This document shows, in pieces, positions 10,273 through 17,138 of a stretch of DNA of 17,138 bases. Positions within the stretch are counted from its first letter, which is position 1, and each line of letters begins with the position of its first letter. The stretch covers positions 1-17,138 of the forward strand of contig JABYQS010000612.1 in NCBI GenBank assembly GCA_022592435.1. Direction: 5' to 3'. The notes beneath the pieces are model-generated. The model worked only from the letters and a program-made list of their open reading frames with translations, was not told the DNA's origin and searched no databases. The DNA comes from Cerioporus squamosus. Lineage: Eukaryota > Basidiomycota > Agaricomycetes > Polyporales > Polyporaceae. The position numbers and the translations under genes are program-made.

Positions 10273-12087
10273 TCCTTATTGGGGTACAATTGGCTGCTTG
10301 AGTAACGCAAAGCTCGATTGCCGGGGGCTAGTTTGTCGGTCCATATCGCCGAGTACCCGTCGGGCTACAACAATGGATACCATGAGTATGTCGTAAATGC
10401 ATGAATTTAGATGGGACACCTTCGCATAATCTCAGATAGGCGGATAAGTAGCTGACAGCTAGTCGTATGGTACGGTGGTTATGAATGCGCATGTTAGGCA
10501 ACACAGCCACCGCCGGTGTCAAACCCACCCCAGCCTACCACAAAGCCTTCATCACCTTGCAGTCACATCCCGATGTGCGAATGACGAATGCAATCGCGCA
10601 GGCGGAAGGGACAGCTCTCACTGCATACGACTTGTACATCCAATCCGCCCGGAAATGAGCGTACAAGACGAATTCGTCCAAAGCAGGGAACGCAATACAG
10701 AACGAGCTGTGATTATATGGCGGCGGGCCGACGCCATGGCGGACAATAGCGCTACATAAACGAAGAAAGCACATGGGAGCAATGAGTTCACTATGTACGC
10801 ACCGTCACCATCGCGGAAGCGCGCTGAAAGCAGACTTAAAGCGTCACTTACCGGGGCTTGCAGGCACGGATGTCGTCGACATGAGGCGGCGTACCGCGAG
10901 AGTGCTGAGCGGCGAGCGAACGAGCTCTATGGCCGCTTCTCGACTGAGGATGTTACTCCACAGTTCATACCCCTGGATTGCACCGTAGTCGATAGAGGGA
11001 GGACCTGCTCTATCCTTCGAAGCCGGTAAGGGACCTCCGCAGGACGGGACGATAACAGCCGGCTGGCGAGTGCATCCCCGAAACCTGAGGCATCGAAGGA
11101 GCACCGAGTAACGGTTGAAGATGGCTGCTGGACTTCGTCGTCACGACGTAGACCTCGGGAAGTCCGTGCATGACCTCGAGACGCCCGCCCGCTGTGGACC
11201 GGGTCGAATTGCGAGATATCAGATATCAGAGTCGGTGAGTATTAGACTGTTCAGCCGCGACTACTTATGTCGGTGCGCCAGCGTCGGCCTGAACACACGA
11301 CAGCGCGCCCAGGATGACCTGTTTCTAATGACCCATGAGTAAGCACAGAACGTTGTTCGACACCTGCTGGAAGAATGGCTGTCCAATTTGGGCCTGTTCA
11401 GAGCTAAAAGGAGAACTGACCATCGGGTTGGAGCCGCAACTTTCCTCGGTGCTGGTGCCTCGTCGCGTCCGCGTGTCGATATCTAGCCGAGATATACAGT
11501 TGGCAGGTGTTCGAACCATAAATGAAAGAAAACGCTGCTTCTTCGAACGCCAGCGAGATCTCTGCATACACAGCGAAGATGATCGACCGTCCCGCGAAGA
11601 CGACGTGCCGGACGAGTTTTGTCCGCAAGATTGGGTTAGATCTCAGGCCCGGGGTCTGAAACATACATGCGACGAGTGATGGGCGAGCCGATATTCCGGA
11701 ATTCCTGCGAAAAATGGAGCAGGACGTGAGAGCAGGCAGCGTGCTGGCGGTGTGGGTGTCGGGCGGGAACACGGGAGTTTGGAAGACAAATGTCCCCGAC
11801 CTCGCGCTGTGGCTGGAGCGAGCGGAGTTGGGGGTCGGAGTCCGAACTAGGCGAGTCGGAGGGGGTCCAATTGAGGGGGGGTCGGCCTGGCGGGGCGCGA
11901 ACCTTCTTTTGCCTCGCCCACCAGCCCGAGCAATCTAACTCGCGGTCAGTCAACTTTGTTTCCAAACTCTGTCCGCATTGTCGCTGACGTCGCCGCCGTC
12001 CTCGACGTCCCCTCGCCTGTTGCTGGTGTTCCCGCTGTTGTCGTCGACGATGTGCAGCCCCTGTCACTCTTTCGCGCGTATCTCCTC
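10273..12087. other. Long region between divergent kinase and WOPR genes
   Basis: About 1.8 kb separates the kinase start (minus) from the WOPR start (plus), so it should hold both promoters and the WOPR 5' leader. A CCAAT-type box (minus strand, 10289-10293) lies just upstream of the kinase ATG. G-runs cluster at 11829-11895 and an upstream ATG lies at 12050. Frames of about 70-140 codons exist on both strands (for example minus 11404-11772) but match nothing I know. I looked for Wor1-type TTAAAGTTT sites and saw no full match. Confidence 0.5.
11829..11895 (+). promoter_or_regulatory. G-run cluster upstream of WOPR gene
   Basis: Runs of 5, 5, 7 and 4 G occur at 11829-11833, 11861-11865, 11875-11881 and 11892-11895 on the plus strand, about 190-260 nt upstream of the WOPR ATG. 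They could form a long-loop G-quadruplex or simply reflect skewed promoter composition. No function is shown. Confidence 0.25.
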
Positions 12088-12154
12088 ATGTCCGGCCACG
12101 ACTCCCAATCAAATGCGACACAGTGGACCGAGCCCCCCTGGTCCGGCTGGATAG
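12050..12154 (+). promoter_or_regulatory. Upstream ORF overlapping the WOPR start codon
   Basis: An ATG at 12050-12052 opens a 34-codon frame that ends at TAG 12152-12154, in a different frame from the WOPR protein and running across its ATG at 12088. If transcription starts upstream of 12050, ribosomes using this ATG would bypass the main start, which would lower translation. The transcription start is unknown, so this is a candidate only. Confidence 0.35.
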
Positions 12155-14585
12155 AGACGACCGGGGACGCGTTGCTCATTCTCGAGGCCGCAAGGAGGGG
12201 TTTGATTCCGCGCGTAACCCGTCGGTTGGTCGATTCGGAGCGCAAGATGATAACCTCGGGCTCTGTCTTTGTCTTCGACGAGGACGAGAGCGGCATCAAG
12301 CGGTGGACCGACGGCTTCTTCTGGAGCCCGAGCAGAATACTGGGCAACTTCCTCCTCTATCGCGAGACCGAGAAACGGGGTGCGGGCCACAGGAGCGCTC
12401 GCGTTGAAGCGGCAGCGAACGCAGAGGAGGACGCGACCAAGGATCAGACTCTCTCCAGGCCCAAGGGTGAGTCGAGCCGCCTCGGTATCGACAGGCAACG
12501 GGAGAGGATTCTCGTCGGGAGTCTTACGAACAGCTACAAGTTCAAGCCCGGGGGCATGATGAAGAAGGTGCGTTTCATTTCTGTGCTCTCGTTCACTGTC
12601 CCATCCATCTCCGCTCTTTGTCTCGTATTGCGCTCGCTGTATGCATCAGTGCGTACTCTGCTGGCTGTATGCGTGCTGGGCTACCTCTCCCGCCCGCCCG
12701 CATACTGTCCTCAGACCCCGTCCCGATAAGCGTCATCCCCACATTCGCGTATCTGTCACCAATGCGCATCCATAGCGGCTATATGCGTCTGGACGGTTCA
12801 TATCTTCCTCATTGCCTTCGGATTGGTCGGTGCAGGTCTTCTTGACACCTGCCTGACAGCTCCGGGGACACGCAACTACCAGAACCATGACGCAGAGACT
12901 TCGCGGGCTTGCTCATTGGCTGCCGCAACCCGTGTACTCCTATTCTTCTCCGTTGCAAGTGCGGCGCGCTCGGACACGCCGCAGTGCATCGGGTGACGTC
13001 CATGTCGCCCGCACATGGGTCCCCGTTCTGCTCGACCCCAAAGCTGCGAAAGCCATGTCGTGGTCCCTCAGGGTTATGTCGGTGTAGGCCGTTCGCGCGG
13101 TCCTGAGAGTCCTCTGTGCCCGAGCTACATCGACCGGGCTAGCGCAGGCGCTGAGATGCAGGGACGCCAGGGCTTCTGCGGTGAGAATGGGGTGACGTGC
13201 AACTTGGCGCGTTATGGATCGGTGATCATGGCCTCATGCGTGATTGTGCGGCCGTGAAAGCCACATGCACCCTCTCGCCATTGGCAGTTCCTCATTCCGA
13301 GATAGAGATCCCCTTCTCTCGCCACCTTGTTGCTGCGGCTGCTAGTGCGTGGTCCTCGTCGTGCGCTATGTGTACGGCATGCCCTGGGAGCAGGGTCGAC
13401 CGGTCTCGATCACTGGGGTACCTTCTGCAGCGCCTAGCATGGCAGGAGGGTGCTTCTGCGGTCCGCAGATTGTATGAGGCTCGTTGCCATCCTTCCATTC
13501 TCTGTCTAGAAGTGACAGATAGCGCAGCCTTCTCCGGTTCGCGATGCTGCAATGTCGTCAGCTCTCCCAGGCGGGCGGCCGGCTGCATGGCTCGGCGCTG
13601 CTGCAGTCGCCCTTCCCCAGCAGTCCCTCCCCGCTGGATCGTCATTGTCTTCACATCACATGCTGTCTATCCCTGATTACTAGAAACTGACGCCGAAATC
13701 GCTCAGACGTTCTCGCTCACTATCGGTGGTGTTGCCCAGCACCTCATTTCGTACTACAAGATTGAGGATGTCGAGCAAGGGCGCCTTCGGTCACCGTCGT
13801 CCTTGCCTGAACTGGCGTCGCTGACGATCAGTCCGGAATATTTGGACAAGACCCATTTCCGCAACCCTCCCAAGGTCGAAATCGGCGTCGACGGGATTCC
13901 TCGGTATCGCGGGGAAGCCGACGACGTCGAGCTTTCTCCTCGCTTGCTCCCAGCGCCCCTCTCCAACGGCTACTACGCTGACTCCGATGCTGGACCAAGC
14001 AGCAAGCGTGCCAAGCGCTATGACCCCTACAACACGAATCCGAACCCTCCCAAGCGGTCACGGAAGAAGAACAACTCGGCTTCGAGCCAGGGAGAAGCCA
14101 CTGGCGCTGACTCCCCCACGCAGTCCCTCGGCGTATCTGTTCACCAGCCCCAGCCTGGTTACGCTGATACCAACGTTCCACCTCATTACGCCCCATATAG
14201 CTACTATCAGGTGCCGCCGCCCTATCCGGTTCCTCACGTGTATTCTCCTGCACCCTACGCCCCGCTCCCCCCGCCTGCGGCGACTACGCCGCCGCAGGAT
14301 AGTCCCTCTCCGCCCCCTACCGGAAGCGCTACGGCAGCCTCGTCGGCGTACCCCGCGTATGGGTCGGGTGAGACGTCCTCGACCTCGGCCTATCCCACAT
14401 ATTACTCTGCACCTCCGCCTCCGCCGCATGGTTATGGCACGTATCCGACGTTGCCGTGGCCCTCGTATAGCGGCTATCCGCCGCCGGCTAGTGCCTCGCA
14501 GGCTACTGGTGCGAACATCCAGGAGATCTCCGAGAGCGACGTCAGGAGCAGTGCTGGCGGCGGCGGTGGCGGAGGAGGGGCGTAG
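12088..14585 (+). CDS. WOPR (Gti1/Pac2 family) transcription factor
   Basis: WOPR proteins are fungus-specific nuclear regulators of morphology, sporulation and virulence (Candida Wor1, Histoplasma Ryp1, Ustilago Ros1). Exons 12088-12567 and 13707-14585 join in phase 0 to give 452 residues. The first half of the domain, from PWSGWIETTGDALL (17-30) through RRGLIPRVTRRL and WTDGFFWSPSRI to FLLYRE (93), is in exon 1. The second half, KFKPGGMMKK then TFSLTIGGVAQHLISYY (151-177), crosses the splice. A bipartite basic signal (KRAKR and PPKRSRKK, about 259-282) fits nuclear import. The C-terminal tail is Pro/Tyr-rich (about 310-421) and ends in eight Gly. I chose ATG 12088 because it is the only in-frame ATG just ahead of the domain. 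The intron (12568-13706, GTGCGT...CAG, branch ctgac near 13687) is 1139 nt, far longer than the others here. No breaks are seen, so the gene is probably functional. Confidence 0.93.
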
Positions 14586-15442
14586 GCAGCGGCGGGCGAC
14601 ACTGGCTCGCGCCGCCCACGGACCTCGTCCGGCTGTATCCGATGTCGTTGTATCTGACGCTCTCGTCTGCCGCGTATGTGTACGCTCTCTGTGTTGTCTG
14701 TCTTCCTGTGATCGTGACGCCCCTTCCCTCCGTGCCAGTGCCTGTTGCTTCCGTCCCGGTTTCTTGTCGCGTTCGCGTTCAAGCGTGGTGTACGATAGTG
14801 AGTGTCGACTTCTTGGGCTGTTGTTGTATGTCCCCCCCGTCCCCCCATCCGCTTCATTTTCTCCTCCGTCGTCCCCTTATGTCGTCTGTCGTCTGTCTTG
14901 GTCCCGTAGTCCCGGTCTATGCCGCTCTCGATATCGTACGATTGTTACGTGAAAAGTCGTAGTAGTCTCAACCGATGTACAACACCTGTAGTTTTCTGTT
15001 TCCTTCCCGTCCTCGTCTCGCAGTTGCGATCGTCTCTCATAGCTACTCGAAGTCTCCTGTCCCTTGTATGCATACGTCTCTGTCTTCACTTCTTCACTTC
15101 TTGCTCCCCCCCTCCCCTCCGCTTCCCGTTCCCCTCTGGGGCCTCCCTCACCGCTTGACTCCCCTCCCCTCTGATTTGTTCTTCTTGTTCCTACTATCGC
15201 TTGATGCTGTGTGTACGCATGCGTGTCTTGGTCCCGCGAGCTGGTCCTCGGCTTCGCGCCACGTATGAGCGCGTGCGTGTACGATAGCATCTCTCGTTCA
15301 TAGTCGAAGGAGAAGCACATAGACTCTCTCGTCTCTTTTGTACGTACGTAGCTTGCCCTCGCCGTCCATGTCCACGACGACTGATGGCGGCGGCGTTTAT
15401 GAAGTGTAAATATGTCGCTGTAAATACGTCGTACGTAGCGCT
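14586..15442. other. WOPR 3' untranslated/downstream region, pyrimidine-rich
   Basis: No gene is recognised. The plus strand is strongly C/T-rich, especially 15060-15200, which creates long antisense frames with no family resemblance (minus 14877-15506). It probably includes the WOPR 3' untranslated region; the polyadenylation site cannot be fixed. Two TGTAAATA motifs lie at 15405-15426. Confidence 0.5.
15405..15426 (+). promoter_or_regulatory. Two tandem PUF-type TGTAAATA elements
   Basis: TGTAAATA occurs at 15405-15412 and again at 15419-15426, spaced 14 nt start to start. This octamer is the core recognition sequence of Pumilio/Puf3-type RNA-binding proteins, which act on 3' untranslated regions. 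It would matter only if it is transcribed, either as a distal part of the WOPR 3' UTR (820 nt after the stop) or in the leader of the small transcript that may follow. The C two bases upstream favoured by yeast Puf3 is absent in both. Confidence 0.35.
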
Positions 15443-15697
15443 TAGACTCAGAGACGGACGACCCAGTACCGTATATTGTACCATGTATCGCGTAGTCCTT
15501 CCCCACTGCATCGTCGTATTTCCGTACTTCTTCGCTGTGTTCAGATTCTTGTTATTGTCAAGGCCTGCGCTGCTTTCACCTCGTACGTGCTGGGTTTGGT
15601 TGACTGACGTGTCTTGTGTCTTTGCAGAGTCCCATGGCCACATACGTGCGCTCATGAGCGGGTAGCAAGAGGCGGTCGAGATTGTCCAACCTCAGTG

Positions 15698-15988
15698 ATG
15701 AAGTCGCGGCGACATGCTGAGCCTCTATGGTGAGTACTGTATCGCACTCTGTGGTCCGAGCATTCGACTATCCGCTCACTTCCTCTCTGCAGCATCTGTG
15801 GCACGGTGTCGCTGCGCACCGCAAAAGTCATGCCCAACACGCCTGTCCAACCCCCACGCTCCAGCATCGTTGAAGATCACGTCCTTGAGATGGCTTCTCC
15901 CGCTGCCCAAGGAGGGGAGCGGTGTGTACCGAGGTATGACCCGCTCATGTGGTCCGGGCGAGGGAGGGTGAGGAAGAGATCTGGGTGA
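15698..15988 (+). CDS. Candidate small spliced gene, unidentified
   Basis: I do not recognise this product. Two strong introns are visible: 15583-15627 (45 nt, GTACGT, ctgac branch, TTTGCAG) and 15730-15792 (63 nt, GTGAGT, ctcac branch, pyrimidine tract, CTGCAG). Splicing both leaves one frame open from about 15443 to TGA 15986-15988. The first ATG in that frame is 15698-15700, giving a 75-residue basic peptide (exons 15698-15729 and 15793-15988). It has no signal peptide or domain I know. The splice signals support a transcript more strongly than they support the protein, so it could be a spliced non-coding RNA. Confidence 0.3.
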
Positions 15989-16628
15989 GATTTGCGCATC
16001 CTCGAAGGCACGTACGTACTCCTACTCCTACACTCGCATATGCTGTAGCATACCTACACCTGCAATACCACTTCATAGCCATCATTACCAGCAGGCCTGC
16101 CGCTACCAATACAATCATCCCCCGCTTTCCCGCCTGGAAACATAGCCTGGACTGTTACTTCTCTTGAGGATATACCGCCCACCCCCCAACCCTGACAGTG
16201 TATGTTCCCTCCTCTGAATAATGAGTCAATCCTTCGTTCTGACGGTAGGCTGCGGTCGAAGAGACAGTGGACAGTCGATCGCATTGCGCAAGTTCAGCTG
16301 AACATGAGGGACCGGATAGATTGTAGCCGTGCCCGGCGAGCACTGTCTGCTCAAACCCAGGTACGCTCCAGTGTGCGTCCGGTTTGCTCGATATGTGACG
16401 CATGATATCCTTTCCTTCCTTCCGCACAGCGGGGCATATTCGAATTTCGAGGTTGGGCTGCTCCTCGCTCTAACCACCTCGTCCGATCCCCGCATCGAAT
16501 CTGATGGGAGATGTATCTCTCCCACGTCATGATGCGCGTGCATCACGCGCTAGGCCTTATCGATCGCGACTGTGTCTCACCGAAGGACCAATTCGAGAAC
16601 ATATCGCGCGTACTGAGCGCCTCCTGAT
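15989..16628. other. Gene-free stretch
   Basis: Only short overlapping frames are present. A small perfect hairpin, tatgct-gt-agcata, lies near 16038-16051. Nothing else is supported. Confidence 0.45.
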
Positions 16629-17105
16629 ATGGGGCCATGGCATGCGCGCGTAGTACGCGTAGGTCAACAACCAGCTTGTACCGCAACCACTACAGTCGTC
16701 TGCACTCAGCCCTCTCCTCCTCCGACTCGTCGTTCTCCCTGTCTCTCCTGTGTCAGCTGTGAGCAGCATCACGCCGTTGCATTCCCACACCCACCAAGCT
16801 CGATTTCGACAAACACCACCACAACCACCACCACCACCACAACCAGCCTCTCCACGGCCTGTTCAACGGGAACTCGACTTGCAATCGCTTGCTCCTCAGC
16901 ACACTACTCGACATCCTACGACCCTGCGGAAAGGCGAGAAGCAAGGCCCAGACATGACTGGCAAATGTGGTATCATCGAGACAAGATCGAGTACGCAAGG
17001 CGGTACTTGACCCCCGCTGCTCGGCCCAAGCAACCGTACACGCCACCGCAGACCAACCCTTTCTCGGAGTTGGAGATGCTGGCGACATGGACGAGACGAC
17101 AGTAA
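16629..17105 (+). CDS. Possible small protein, unidentified, start uncertain
   Basis: The frame from ATG 16629 to TAA 17103-17105 has 158 codons. The N-terminal half is low-complexity and includes a run of ten Thr from a CCA/ACC repeat, so it may be leader rather than protein. The last 60 or so residues look more like real coding sequence: charged and aromatic, with codons ending mostly in G or C (around YDPAERR, then DKIEYARRYLTP, then NPFSELEML). A shorter start at ATG 16965 would give 46 residues. I do not recognise a family. It may be one exon of a gene that continues beyond the window. Confidence 0.3.
   Translation: MGPWHARVVRVGQQPACTATTTVVCTQPSPPPTRRSPCLSCVSCEQHHAVAFPHPPSSISTNTTTTTTTTTTSLSTACSTGTRLAIACSSAHYSTSYDPAERREARPRHDWQMWYHRDKIEYARRYLTPAARPKQPYTPPQTNPFSELEMLATWTRRQ
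16813..16845 (+). repeat. CCA/ACC trinucleotide microsatellite
   Basis: An imperfect run of CAC/ACC triplets interrupted by CAA. In the frame of the possible small protein it encodes poly-Thr; in the other frames poly-His or poly-Pro. It is a simple repeat likely to vary in length. Confidence 0.75.
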
Positions 17106-17138
17106 CACGGATATTCGTACGCTGTCGCAACCCGTCGG

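Noticed and set aside
11404..11772. 122-codon minus-strand ORF upstream of WOPR
   Set aside because: It has some protein-like runs but no known family, and competing plus-strand frames cover the same bases.
13292..13676. Nested genes inside the WOPR intron (both strands)
   Set aside because: The frames (159 codons plus, 120 codons minus) overlap each other and carry no recognised domain, so there is not enough to call a gene.
13987..14952. 321-codon plus-strand frame overlapping the WOPR 3' exon
   Set aside because: It is a +1-frame shadow of the Pro/Tyr-rich WOPR tail. Its Arg/Pro/Leu-heavy content comes from the repeat-like codons, and it crosses the WOPR stop with no family resemblance.
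14877..15506. 209-codon minus-strand frame
   Set aside because: It is antisense to a C/T-rich tract, which removes stops on the minus strand. The Arg/Glu/Gly/Thr-rich translation shows no domain.

Overview
The window looks like nuclear DNA of a filamentous fungus, most likely an agaricomycete (mushroom or wood-decay) basidiomycete. The reasons are a FunK1-type kinase gene, a family expanded in these fungi; protein genes cut by many short introns, mostly 51-97 nt, with GT...AG ends and CTGAC/CTAAC-like branch sites; a eukaryotic tRNA-Phe with internal A and B boxes; and a WOPR (Gti1/Pac2) transcription factor. No bacterial operons, CRISPR arrays or intact mobile elements were recognised.

Layout: 1-3720 holds no gene I can recognise. 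3721-5871 (minus) is a nine-exon cytochrome P450 pseudogene that keeps nearly all family signatures but has one nonsense codon, two frame breaks and a lost splice acceptor. 5872-6865 is intergenic and ends at tRNA-Phe(GAA), 6866-6938 (plus), with a T-run terminator. 7259-10272 (minus) is a five-exon FunK1 kinase gene of 941 codons. Its frame is continuous and its catalytic residues are present, but it carries three in-frame stops. 10273-12087 is a long region between the divergently transcribed kinase and WOPR genes. 12088-14585 (plus) is the only clearly intact protein gene: a WOPR transcription factor of 452 residues split by one unusually long intron of 1139 nt. Downstream are a pyrimidine-rich tract, two tandem TGTAAATA (PUF-type) sites, good splice signals suggesting a small unidentified transcript (about 15443-15988), and a weak ORF at the right edge (16629-17105).

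The genes do not form a pathway. The P450 would have been an ER-anchored monooxygenase, the kinase a signalling or accessory protein, and the WOPR protein a nuclear master regulator of development. The main biological story is decay: two neighbouring accessory genes are inactivated beside an intact regulator. All four nonsense codons could be explained by C-to-T changes on the coding strand. Exon joins were worked out by hand from splice signals and reading frame, and no database search was possible.
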